A stretch of DNA of 64,000 nucleotides from Pilatotrama ljubarskyi (Eukaryota; Basidiomycota; Agaricomycetes; Polyporales; Polyporaceae), in the NCBI GenBank assembly GCA_022385805.1, contig MU277690.1, forward strand, positions 1-64,000, written 5' to 3'. A program made the position numbers and the translations under genes. Under the pieces are notes generated by a model. It ran no database searches and was not told where the DNA came from. It saw only the letters and a list, made by a program, of their open reading frames with translations. This document shows positions 33,678-44,075 of the stretch, in pieces; the first letter of the stretch is position 1, and each line of letters opens with the position of its first letter.

Positions 33678-34690
33678 GGCGAGAGAAAGAAGAGGGAAGG
33701 GGGAGAGAAAGAAAAGGAGAAGATGGGATTTTTGAGGGTCAGAGGAGGACTCTGAGCATGATGAGCGGGACGAGAGAGGTTATAAGGGCAGCTGTCGGCG
33801 CAAAGCCGATGAGTCAAGCCGTGGTATCATTACCTAAATAGACGTACCCATGACTCTCTGTCAGAAACCGTCGGTGTTCGCGATCCTCGTTCCCCATCGC
33901 GAACTTGGCTACCGACACAACTCTCTCACCAGCGCATCCAGGGTGGTCCTCGCCAAAGTAATACGACTGCTGTATGTGTCTGCAGAGCAGCGCTGTCCCG
34001 AGCAGATTGGCTGGAGGATGGCTCGGATGGATATTCCGACGGGAGAATGCTCTCCCCGAACGAGCACGAATGACCGAGTTCTTCGTCGAACGCATCCGCA
34101 CCAATCAGGCAAGAATGATCCCATCCCACGTGGTTCCCAGCACAGGCGCCGGCGGCATTCCACGCCAGGCGTCCTTTCTCGTCGACGGCTGTCGTTTCTC
34201 TTCCTCGTCCACCTCTGCACTCGTTTGTACTGCTGCGGTCTCCTCGTAATGGGCCTGCTCGCTGTCGCTTTGCGTGTCGCGTTGAAGAACTGTGTTGAGC
34301 CAGGTCCGATGTCTAGCGGAAGCTTTGGACTGCTAGCCTTGTTCTTGCCTTGTCTCTCGCTCACGAACGCTCAGAGCTTGCGACCATGACTCCGCCTGTG
34401 GGCTCTAGCACGGCTCTTGAGCAGAAACTGTCCGTTCAGGGCAGCTTGAGCTGCGAAGTCAGCGGATATCCCCCATCGATGACCCTTAGCCACCGCCCAG
34501 CGCCGCATCAGCCACGAGTCTGGCGCAGGCGCAGAGCTGTGGCTGAGCGTCACCTTCACTTGCTAAGTACGAACAAGGCCCAAGCGTAACCGTCCTTCCC
34601 TCTCCGCTGCGTCCTTCGACCTATATAAACCCATAGAACTATTGTGGTCTCTGCGCCTCTCCGCTCCTGACCATCCTGCAAGTGCCCGCT
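33678..34690. other. Divergent intergenic region, about 1 kb
   Basis: Promoter side of both the MFS gene and the gene at 34691. Frames on both strands around 33850-34390 are Arg/Ser-rich and have no recognisable features or splice pattern. The plus-strand TATA box is listed separately. Confidence 0.5.
34622..34629 (+). promoter_or_regulatory. TATA box upstream of the gene at 34691
   Basis: A canonical TATATAAA lies 62 nt before the start codon at 34691. Confidence 0.65.
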
Positions 34691-35713
34691 ATGCTCAGCA
34701 TGCAGTCCATGCATCGCACCTCTCCCTACGACTTCTCTGTCACCCTTGCTCATCCAGAGCCCAACCACGCCTTCGGCTTGGACAACGCAAATTTTCTGTC
34801 CTGTTCGCCACATATGCACTCTTGGTCAGCGCCCGGCTTCTCCCTCAAGAACACAGACCTGCTCGACCTGCCTTTTGCGTCCAAGCCGTATTCCCCTACG
34901 TACGCCACATGGGACTCTGTGGTCAGCCTTGACACATATGGCGACGACGTTGTCGACCCGAACGAACTTCCCCAGCGTCGGCCTTCGCCTATTGGCTCCC
35001 GGCGTCGCCCTCGGAGCACATCAGAAACAACGCCTCCTCGTCCCACTGCCCCTACAGTGCCAACGCCACCTGTGGCGTCGATGTATACAGACTTGACAGA
35101 AAGTGCAGCTGAACGCGGACGTAGCCTTTTTCGCCCATCTTCTGCGCCGCCTGTGATGCAGCGAAAACATCGGCCGGTTCTGCAGCAAATGCAGGAAGTG
35201 GAAGAGCCGGAGGACGAATGCGCCGCAGGCCCGCCACAGCCACTGTTTCCGTTGCGTTTCCTCGCCACCGCTGTTCCAGCCATCCCACAGAAACACGATC
35301 GGAGCGATTGTCAGGGCGATCCTTTGTGCGCGACACATCGCACACGCCCTGCACGGCTCGCTGGTGCACATCTTAGGAAGCCCTTCGACCTGTGGGACAA
35401 GCGTCCCAAGTTGGGGTGCGTCGACTTCGTGATCTCTGTACTCGCGGAACTATCCGCTGACCTTCCCTCTTCGTGCTCATGTAGGGAGGTACAGTGCGAC
35501 GATTTCGAATGCATTGGCACCGGCTGTCGCGACTGTGCGTACCTTCACAGCCGCGGTGGCGCACTCTGGAGCAAGATTGTGCGACCGCTCATCGAGGACA
35601 GGCTAGACGATATGGACCTCACCTCGGTATTTGACTACGCGGAAGAGATCCTCCCTCTGGTGCGTCTCAGGGCGACCTTGCGAGTCCGACGGCGCTCAAG
35701 GGCGGCAGCCTGA
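34691..35713 (+). CDS. Unrecognised protein with a C-terminal cysteine cluster
   Basis: I do not recognise this protein. It is a single exon of 340 residues starting at ATG 34691 (MLSMQSMHRTSPYDFS). The first half is Ser/Pro-rich and disordered-looking. The second half holds DCQGDPLCATHRTRP and a cluster CSCREVQCDDFECIGTGCRDC, eight cysteines in under 25 residues, which could bind metal or form disulphides. Between them are helix-like stretches (CVDFVISVLAELSADLP, KIVRPLIEDRLDDMD). There is no signal peptide, so disulphides are unlikely and metal binding is more plausible (inference). The end is basic (RVRRRSRAAA). A good TATA box supports it being a real gene. Confidence 0.6.
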   Translation: MLSMQSMHRTSPYDFSVTLAHPEPNHAFGLDNANFLSCSPHMHSWSAPGFSLKNTDLLDLPFASKPYSPTYATWDSVVSLDTYGDDVVDPNELPQRRPSPIGSRRRPRSTSETTPPRPTAPTVPTPPVASMYTDLTESAAERGRSLFRPSSAPPVMQRKHRPVLQQMQEVEEPEDECAAGPPQPLFPLRFLATAVPAIPQKHDRSDCQGDPLCATHRTRPARLAGAHLRKPFDLWDKRPKLGCVDFVISVLAELSADLPSSCSCREVQCDDFECIGTGCRDCAYLHSRGGALWSKIVRPLIEDRLDDMDLTSVFDYAEEILPLVRLRATLRVRRRSRAAA

Positions 35714-35944
35714 GCGCCCAGCCTCGCTGTCCTCTATCGTATCTTTCCCGGGCTAGAGCTTCATGGTCGGACTTCACGCACTCGGATGTGACAAATCCAT
35801 CATGTAACCAAGTATGTTTCCGCACGTATTATGTATACATGCTATCAGTATGCTTTCCACCCAATCCTCCAAGAAACAAGTGTGTGCCTCCGGAGAGGCT
35901 TTCCGGGGGGTATCAGAGTACACCTTCGGCGTCGACTTGCGCGC

Positions 35945-37207
35945 TCACGGGCAGAAGGTGATGGTGTAGTCCGCGGCCAAGTTGGCGTCGCAGGTCCAGA
36001 GCGCGGTGCCGCTCGACTCGTCGTACGCGTACGCGTACGAGTTCGGGCAGTTGTTCTCTGCGCACGGGGTGTTAGCGACCGACCTTTTCCATTGCGCGCT
36101 GAGGCGCGAAGAGGGCACGCACTGAAGTAGCTGTAGTACTCAACACCGGAGGGCGGGCAGGTGTCGGGCGTGCTATGCGTGCCGGTGCAGCAGTTGGGGT
36201 TGTTGGCTGCGTGACAAATGTCAGCCGTGAGAAGGATGGAAAGGGGAAATAGGGACGTACTCGGGTCGCCGAGGCCGGCCGCGCACGCGCTGTTGCAGCC
36301 GACGGCTGCGCCCGACGAGTCGAAGGGACCCTTGAGTTCCGCCGGGCCTGTGAGATGATTCAGTCAGGTTCTTGTCCCTCGCACGGAACGCGGCACGTAC
36401 AGTTGGGGGCGAGGTCGACAGGGCAGTCAGCGACGGGGCAACCGACGTTGTTGTCGATCCGGACGGGCAGGTTGTAGCCGTCGACGAGGGAGACTGCGGC
36501 CTTACGTCAGACTTTCTTCGTCCGAAGGTGGGACGCAGAGAAGACGGCTTACCGTCGTAGTTGTCGGGACCGCCGTTGATGCCGAGGGTGAACTCAGCGA
36601 CGGTGGCCGGAGGGACACCCTATACGTTATAATATAGACCTCGTCAGTACGGCGCGCATGGCGGGACACAGACGTCGCAGAAGGAACCCACCGTGCCGGT
36701 GTTGGGGTCGCACAGGAGACCGCCGTTGCAGCCACCGTCGAGGCACTGGGTGGGGCCGGTGCCGCCGGTGCTGAAGTCGCAGTTACGACGACCCTGCGTG
36801 AGCAATGTGATCAGTTAAAGCTGCGAGGTGCATGATCACGATTGGGCGCGTACCCAGATGCGGCCTGCCTGCCAGTTGTCGGGAACATTGAACGAGACGA
36901 CGTTGCCCGAAGGCGCCTCCCAGCCAGTGGGCTGGTCAGGGATCGCAGAGCCGACGTTCAAGTCGGTGAAGATCTAACAAGACGTCCGCAGCGCGGCTGT
37001 GAGCTGACGGTATCCTGACATTGTGACGCGTAACGCACCGCAGGCCTGTAGAATGAGGGATTAGCAACTGAACAGAGCGCGGCTACATAGCAGGGAATGC
37101 AAGACACACCAAATGGTGAAGGGGCAGTTGTTCTTGACGGTGAACGTCCTCGCGGACGCCTTCGCAGCAAGCACGGCGAGGGTGACGGTGGCGACGAAGC
37201 TCTTCAT
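35945..37207 (-). CDS. Secreted thaumatin-like protein (PR-5 family)
   Basis: Thaumatin-like proteins of fungi bind or cut beta-1,3-glucan and act in cell-wall remodelling such as fruit-body softening (family knowledge). A signal peptide MKSFVATVTLAVLAAKASA leads to RTFTVKNNCPFTIWPAI. Signature parts follow: GRIWGRRNCDFSTGG, CLDGGCNGGLLCD, VAEFTLGINGG, NYDVSLVDGYNLPV, CPVDLAPNCPAELKG, GCNSACAAGLG and the end YSYAYDES-like block closing with DYTITFCP at the stop 35945. Cysteines are plentiful, as expected for the multi-disulphide fold. Small exons are split by short introns; a 7-nt exon (37039-37045) joins TTTG to ATCTTC to give IWPAIF. A TATA box lies about 95 nt upstream. Confidence 0.9.
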
Positions 37208-38303
37208 GATGACTGAAATCGAGTGAGAGTCAAATCAAGTATTCGTAGCGAGGTGTGCAGGACGCAGGTCCGCTGAGGTTCTGCAGCTCGTCCGCCCATG
37301 CTTTTATACCTTGGACTGCGCTGGGAAGCAGACCGTGTTCGGACACGGCCGTCGGCGGGATCGTCTCACGTGCGACGGTCTGCTGCTCGTCGCGAAGCCA
37401 GCAAAGTCAACAGACCGGAGAGTCGTGCTGATACAAGACGCGACGGCTCCACTTCCACCTGCACCTCCAGGAAAAAGGGTTCCGGCAGGGAGAGCCAGGA
37501 TCGCAGACACCCAGCGCAAACCCGTTACGACCGGTGCCCCCGTATGCAGTCTGACAGGTGTGACGTCGTGCCGTCGGGCGCGCGCCAGCTTGTCCAAGGC
37601 CAAGCCTCTGATGTTCGAGAATGCAGAGAAGAAGGGTCCGCGTCTGGTGATTGTTGCAGAGATGATGCCGGTCGGAGCGTCGGGCGACGGGGGGTCGACT
37701 GCGCTGCCGTAGCGACGGGGATCGCTGCAGCGAATAGACCGCTTGCCATATCGGGGACTGCGCATCACAGCCACCGCGCTGCAGCCAGGAGGAGCATATG
37801 CACGAGATGCACGTTCTGACAAAAGCCTCGTGGTACGATTTCCGGCTACAGCTGCTTGATCAGAGAATGCGTGCTAAGACGTCGCTTGCGATGGACGATA
37901 ACCACGAGCTGAGAGAGAAGAAGAAGACGTTCAGCAGCGCGCGAACCAGCAGCGAGGATTGCTAGCTTGGCTAGTGACGCCGATGGTGACCTTCTGCCGA
38001 CCACCGGAAACAAACGGACGAGGCCAACCGCTGCCGACCGCTGGACCTGCTCGAGACTGTCTTGAAGGTCTCCGCCTCGGCTGCGGTCGCGAACAGCTAT
38101 GTCGTGCCTGGACGTCTAACCTTCAGCACCACTTGTACCTTTGCCGAAACCGCAGGGAGAGAGACAGCCATATACCGGATGACGTCGTCACACGTAGGGA
38201 CGCCGAGTGCCGGGATAATGATCAGAGTCCATGGTGATCGAGCTGGCCGCAGTATCCTCTCTCACGTGCGGAGGTATACTCTTCATTAGTTCTACCTTCG
38301 GCT
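37208..38303. other. Intergenic; no supported gene besides promoter
   Basis: Two long overlapping frames on opposite strands (plus 37311-37712, minus 37304-37822) are Arg/Pro/Ala-rich, carry no domain and overlap the thaumatin promoter, so neither is called. Confidence 0.5.
37302..37308 (-). promoter_or_regulatory. TATA box of the thaumatin-like gene
   Basis: TATAAAA on the minus strand, 95 nt before the ATG at 37207. Confidence 0.6.
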
Positions 38304-38612
38304 ATGGAACACTGGCGAGCGATCATCCTTGATGCAGCGCACCACGTAGTAAAAGACAGGAACACGCACTGGCAGAAAAAAGGGTTCAACCTCAAGGTAG
38401 GTGACTGCGACGTCTCAAAACTAGAAGCGGTCACAGGCGATGGGATGTCGGACAAAGGAGAGGTTCAAAAACGGCTGGAGGATGCGGCCGAAGCGTCGAA
38501 GCCACCAGCTATGTACATTTTCGGATACTCCGACTTCACCGCCTTCTGTGACTTGGAGAGGGCCCGACACATATCGGCACGAGAATACCATTGGACGAAA
38601 TGCATACGATGA
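38304..38612 (+). CDS. Small unrecognised protein
   Basis: I do not recognise it. One ATG-started frame of 102 codons, MEHWRAIILDAAHHVVKDRN at its start, with balanced soluble-protein composition: amphipathic charged segments (KGFNLKVGDCDVSKLEAVTG, KGEVQKRLEDAAEASKPP) and a more hydrophobic YIFGYSDFTAF. No signal peptide or membrane helix. It could be a fragment of a larger gene, since the last 20 residues look less regular and might be read-through of an intron. It sits just beyond the 3' end of urease, convergent with it. Confidence 0.35.
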   Translation: MEHWRAIILDAAHHVVKDRNTHWQKKGFNLKVGDCDVSKLEAVTGDGMSDKGEVQKRLEDAAEASKPPAMYIFGYSDFTAFCDLERARHISAREYHWTKCIR

Positions 38613-38713
38613 CGAGTAGTTAGCCCTAGTTGTACAGAGTTTCCGATGCACCTGCTTTGGTTAGATTTCATCGGTATGCTTGTCTTCAAGCCGAGTCCCA
38701 TCGGCAGCACCTT

Positions 38714-41700
38714 TCAGAAAATGTTGTAATACCTAGCCAGCGGCAGACGCTCCGCAGGTTCAATGTCGGCCAGCTCGCCGTCGGCATGCACTTCGTAGCT
38801 TTCGGGGTCGACCTTCATCTTCGGTGTAGCGTCGTTCCACTTCATATCCTTCTTTGTCACAGAACGGCACCTCCGCACCGCCTCGAAGCGCTTGTTCAGC
38901 CCGTAGGAGGCGATGACACCCGACGCAATGGAGACCTCCGACACGAACGAAACAGAGTTCAGCGCCGCTGAGGCGGCGTACGTGCCCCACATAGGGCGCC
39001 CGATGAAGGGCTGCACGGTCGGGATGGACGCATTGGCATCGCCCATCTGCAGGCAGAAAGGGGGGAGGAAGAGTCAGGATGAGTCGGCGACGGCGTGAAC
39101 GAAGTTGCCTAAAGGAGACGGACCTGTGCCCATGCGATGACGCCCGACTTGAGAACCATCTCCGGCTTGGCGCCAAAGTTCTCGGGCTTCCACAGTACTA
39201 AATCCGCCAGCGTCCCAACTGCGACGTGCCCGACAAGATGGCTGATGCCGTGCGTGATGGCACTGGAGTCATCGTCAGCGACCCCCTTTACTAATGAGGA
39301 CTGCATGGGAGTCGGACGGGCGGAACTCACGGATTGATGGTGTACTTCGAGACATAGCGTTTGACTCTGCCGTTGTCGTGCCCGTCATAGTCTCCCAGGG
39401 AGGTCAGAGGGCCCCGGAACTCCCGCATCTTGCTGGCAGTGCGCCACGTCCTGCTGACCACCTCGCCGACGCGGCCCATGGCCTGAGAATCGGAGCTGAT
39501 CATAGAGATGGCGCCTGTGTCGTGGAGCACGTCCTCGGCGGCGACGGTCTCTGCGCGAATGCGGGATTCGGCAAAGGCCAAGTCCTCCGGGATAGACTTG
39601 TCCAGATGGTGGCAGACCATCAGCATCTGACATTCTCATGGTTAGCTTGTGCATCATGCCCAAACCCTACTACTTGGAGCTGCGTACGTCTAGATGCTCA
39701 TCGAGCGTGTTTCCTGTGTATGGGCGCGTCGGGTTCGTGGAAGACGGCAAAACGTTGTCCAAGCCGCATACAACGATGATATCAGGAGCATGTCCTCCGC
39801 CTATAGAGTGTCGGAAGACATCAAGAGGATGCAAATGGAAGTATGAAGCACCTGAAACACATACCTGCACCTTCGGTGTGATAGGTGTGGATAGTGCGAT
39901 TCCCAAACGCAGCGATCGTACCTGTGTTTGAGGAGAGTCAGAGTACATTCTCGATGATGATAGAGTCGACAGGGTGATGACCCACTCTCGACGAATCCGC
40001 TCTCGTTCAGCGTGTCAGTGTGGATGTTAACCTGCAGATGTGAGCTCGGACAGCTCAGCAAGCAGAGAAGGTGACAAGCGTACCTGCACGTCGTACTTAT
40101 CTCCGACATCCAATGCAGTCATGATAGCGGACGGAGTAGAGCCCCAGTCCTCATGCAGTTTCAGGCCGGCTGCGCCAGCCTTCACGACATCCTCGAGCGC
40201 ACTCGGCCCGCTATCATTACCCTTGCCCGTAAAGGCGAAGTTCATCGGCAGCCCGTCGGTCGCCGCCAGCATGTGCCGCATATAGAAGGGGCTCGGCGTG
40301 CACGTCGTTGCGTTTGTCCCCGCGCTGGGCCCTGTTCCACCACCAATCATCGTCGTCGTGCCCGATGCAAGCGCCTCAGTGACCTGCTGCGGGCAGATGT
40401 AGTGGCAATGCGCATCGATGGCGCCGGCTGTAACGATAAGCTTCTCGCCTGCGATCACCTCCGTGGCCGAGCCGACGACGAGGTTCGGGTGCACTCCTGC
40501 CATGACGTCTGGGTTGCCGGCCTTGCCTATGCCTGCGATCGCACCGTTCTTAATGCCGATGTCCGCCTGGCAGGGAGTCAGCGAAGTGCGCCTGACGGGA
40601 TGAGGGGAAGCTGACCTTGTAAATGCCGGACCAGTCGATGATGAGCGCGTTAGTAATGACGAGGTCGAGGGTCTCCGCGGCGGGCCTGTTCGTGGCTTGG
40701 CCCATGCCCTCGCGGATGGTCTTGCCTGGGAACGCGATGAGACGTAGTATTCGGTATGTTGGGATTGACTTACCGCCGCCGAACTTGACCTCATCTCCGT
40801 AGACAGTCTACATGCACACGTCGCAACGTCAACATCCTGACAGCCCTAATGTTCCAAACCTACCTCGTCACGTTCCACCTCCACCCAAAGAGCGGTATCT
40901 CCGAGGCGTACCCTGTCCCCGACCGTAGGGCCGTACATGGCGACGTATGCATCGCGGCCGATGTCCATGTCCTCATGCACCTCGAGTGCCCCAGGCTCCG
41001 GGACATGCCCAAAGCCCCTCTGCACCAAGTTACGCACTATCTCGTCGGTGCGCGACAAGTCCACGACACCGGTCGCGAGACGATTGCCGCCAGTGATAAT
41101 CTTTGCGCCTGCGATCGCGCAGAGCGTCACCGTCTTCGAGTCGCCAGGCTCGAAACGCACTGCGGTCCCAGCTGCGATGTCGAGACGTTTGCCGTATGCT
41201 TTCCCGCGATCGAAGGCGAGCGCGGGGTTCGTCTCGATGAAATGGTAGTGCGACCCGATCTGAGAAGTCGTAGATGAACATCAGCCCACGCATACAAGGA
41301 GCTGAGATGGTTGTGTATGAGAAGCGGGAGTGATTCTAGCTTCTGCCGCTCTACGTTCTGGCCGGGGGGTATGCAGTGTGTGTGGGTGATGAAGATGTTA
41401 GGATGTGGTTGCGTTTCGCTGACAGCACCCATCATACGTAGAGATGGGGACGCGGATGCGCGCAGGCTACACCCCTCAGATGTTAACGGTACGGCGACAC
41501 GTACGTCATTCTGCGTGAACGGAGCGAACGAAAATAGTAGCCCCTGTACGACACCACCTCGGGAAACCGGCGACGATCCATATGCATGGTATGCAACTGA
41601 TCGCGATGCGCACCTGGATGGGTCGGTCCCCGTTGTTTGTAACCCGTAGACGGATGCGCTCCCGTCCCTGATTAATGCGGATTCTATCTTTCTTGACGAC

Positions 41701-42235
41701 GATCGCGCCCGGGGCATTCTCACGAGAATACTCGGCCGGGTTGACGGAGGGGAATATGTCATTCGAGGGTACTGGGAGGAAAGACCCGTAGAGGGCTGCT
41801 TCCAGATCGCCGTCCTCTGTGCAGATAGGGTCGTGCACGGTGACGAGGAACACGCTGGGATGAACGGTTCGATATGCACGGAAGCATAGGCTCAGGATCA
41901 AGCTCACCCGTCGTGGAACGTTCCCTCTACTTGTATTTCGTGGAGGAGAGCGGATACGCCGGGCAGTACGTGCCGTCTTCCGAGGAGCGTCTTCCCATGT
42001 TGCATGAGCTCTGCGACGGTATGTTTGCCATCTCTGATACGCTCCTGCAGCTGGGAAGCTATCAGGGCAACGGCTTCTGTCTGATTCAGCTGCAAGCCTC
42101 GCGCAAGACGCTTCTGCGCGAGAAATCCTGCCTGACGAATGGGTGCTGTCGTCAAAAGTAGAGTTATAACAGGCACCGTGAGTGATGTACCTGGTGCAGG
42201 AGGAGTTTGGCTTCCTCTCGCGGGGAGATACGCAT
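38714..42235 (-). CDS. Urease (single-chain, nickel enzyme)
   Basis: Hydrolyses urea to ammonia and carbamate in the cytosol. Gamma, beta and alpha regions follow in one chain, as in plants and fungi. Gamma: [15 protein letters not shown] joined to [21 protein letters not shown]. Beta: [22 protein letters not shown] and [16 protein letters not shown]. Alpha: [34 protein letters not shown], the carbamylated Lys motif [63 protein letters not shown] and [16 protein letters not shown]; it ends RYYNIF at 38714. Metal ligands and the mobile-flap His are all visible. The start at 42235 gives a typical N terminus. Most introns are 50-70 nt, but the one inside the beta region (41260-41613) is 354 nt. 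No lesion seen. Nickel-insertion accessory proteins are not in this window. Confidence 0.93.
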
Positions 42236-43391
42236 AATTGGGAGCTGTCAGTACCAACGTCGTCACGGCACCGAGTCTCTGTACGTCTCTCAGGAAAGCG
42301 GCTCGTCCAGGCGTTCTACACGAGGCTGGCGGCGTCGTGCTCGCTGTCGAGGAGCTGGAGGATGCAGAGAGGGCTTCATTCGGACAGCTGACTGGGACAC
42401 GATAAGTGGGACGCGATAGAGGACGGGGCCCTGAGCGGGGGAGGCGAGATAAGATCTCGTGTGCGGGGAGATAAGATTCGACGAGTGATGCCTCGAGGCA
42501 GCGACAGCGAGCAGAGCTGCCCGTCTTCGTCTCCTCGCTTTTCCTCCCATCCCCCATCTGTCTTCTGTTCACCTGCTGCCCTTCCTGTTATTCCCTTCAT
42601 AGCAATGGAACTTTGCTTCGCCTGGACAGATGCGTCCCATGACTCAAGCCTCCGCACACAGCCCCGGCGGCGACCACATCGGCATATGCCACCGTCAGCA
42701 GGATTGGCTGTCGCCCGGCCCCTTCCAACTCTGGATGCACGGGGGCGCTCTATTGTCGTGGACTCGTCGTCGGCGGGCCCGACCTATCGCGATATGCGTG
42801 CTCGTTGGGACGGCTGTGGGTTCTGGACCTACAGATCACTAATTGTGTGCCACCTGCTTAGCATGATCGCTGTGTTCCCACTTCGTGCGGAACTGTACCA
42901 CAATGACGGACAGCTATTTGCGGCCTCTCCTGGGCGCTGTAAGTGATATCCTCGGACTGGCTGTCGCGGTCGTAACGCTGCTGGATTGGCATCAAGATGA
43001 TCAACATTCGCAGAAGCACTCGGTCTGCGCGCGCAACTCCCCGCCTTGGCTGACTTATCCGGTGGAGAGGCGGGGTTTGCACGCTGCCGCCGCCCGCCGC
43101 CACGCACCGCATCTGGCTCCGGGTGAGCAGCAAGCATGGCCGGGACGGAACACAGCGTCGTGGCTTCAGCATGTCCGATGCTCGACGAGCGGCGTGCTTC
43201 ACCTTGACTCGAGCTTGGGCCTCGCGGCATCGTCCGGGCCGCCATATATAGCAGGTCGGTCACGTGCTTTGGCGTAGTGGTGGTATTATACCCCGCGCTT
43301 TGTGTCTGCGGAGGATCACCCTTTGTCTTCCGTCTCCATCCCGCGCCCGCTTTGCTCCTCCTCTCTCCGCACTTACTTATACTCCCCTTCC
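42236..43391. other. Divergent intergenic region, about 1.2 kb
   Basis: Between urease (minus) and the gene at 43392 (plus). A TATATAG-like element at 43244-43250 and TATTATACC near 43283 may serve the plus gene. Several frames of 70-160 codons exist around 42461-43277, all without recognisable features. Confidence 0.5.
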
Positions 43392-44075
43392 ATGTCCTGC
43401 GCTGTGGCGCCCCCGACCTCTGCGACGGCCTCCTTCGTCCCTCGGAAACGCACCATGTCGTTCTCGACGCCTACGCCTATCAAGTCCGCTCGGACCTCGC
43501 TCTGTCGCACGGGTTCTTATCTGTCTCTCGCGGACATGCAGGCCGCGGAATACACGCCACTCTACGGACGGGAGGGCCCGACGAAATCCTATACGGCCTC
43601 TGACAGCCTAGTCATTGGCCAGTACGACTACCGAATGCGGAGCTCAAGACGGAGAACGACATCACCTCGCTCACCGACCACCCACCTCGCATCCTCCGCA
43701 CCCAGACCATCGTCTTCCCAGGTCGTCATCCTCACGTCTCGTCGCACGGTCCCTCGCCCTCGCACATCATCACCGCTCGCGCCTGTGCAGCGCACACTCG
43801 GCGAGCGACCATCTCTGCCTTGCACCAAGAAGCGGGAACCAGACTTGTACCGCACAGCGATCGAGACGCGCATGCGGATGTCGCCTGTCGGCCGTAACAT
43901 CCTACACATGGGGCCCAGGGTAGCGATGTCCATCATCTCCGCGACAGAAGCCCTCGAACACATCGTCGCTTCGCAGCGGGATGGGGAAGCGCAGCGCGGT
44001 GGCGATCCGGCGCTGAGCGCCTCGTGGGTCGACGTCAGTCCGGAAGACTGGGAGATGGTCGACCACAGCCTCTAA
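43392..44075 (+). CDS. Unrecognised basic Ser/Arg-rich protein
   Basis: I cannot name this protein. One exon, 227 residues, starting at the ATG at 43392 (MSCAVAPPTSATASFVPRKR). It is Ser/Thr/Pro/Arg-rich over the first two thirds, with a conserved-looking early block SLADMQAAEYTPLYGREGPT. The last third looks folded: EPDLYRTAIETRMRMSPVGR, ILHMGPRVAMSIISATEALE, then SASWVDVSPEDWEMVDHSL at the end. The terminal tryptophan-acidic motif and the amphipathic helix would suit protein binding (inference). No signal peptide or membrane helix. Confidence 0.6.
   Translation: MSCAVAPPTSATASFVPRKRTMSFSTPTPIKSARTSLCRTGSYLSLADMQAAEYTPLYGREGPTKSYTASDSLVIGQYDYRMRSSRRRTTSPRSPTTHLASSAPRPSSSQVVILTSRRTVPRPRTSSPLAPVQRTLGERPSLPCTKKREPDLYRTAIETRMRMSPVGRNILHMGPRVAMSIISATEALEHIVASQRDGEAQRGGDPALSASWVDVSPEDWEMVDHSL

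Noticed and set aside
33850..34389. Frames of 150-180 codons on both strands
   Set aside because: Arg/Ser-rich, without recognisable features, in a divergent promoter region; likely chance openness of GC-rich DNA.
37304..37822. 172-codon minus-strand and 133-codon plus-strand frames
   Set aside because: They overlap each other on opposite strands in the thaumatin promoter region and have no motifs.
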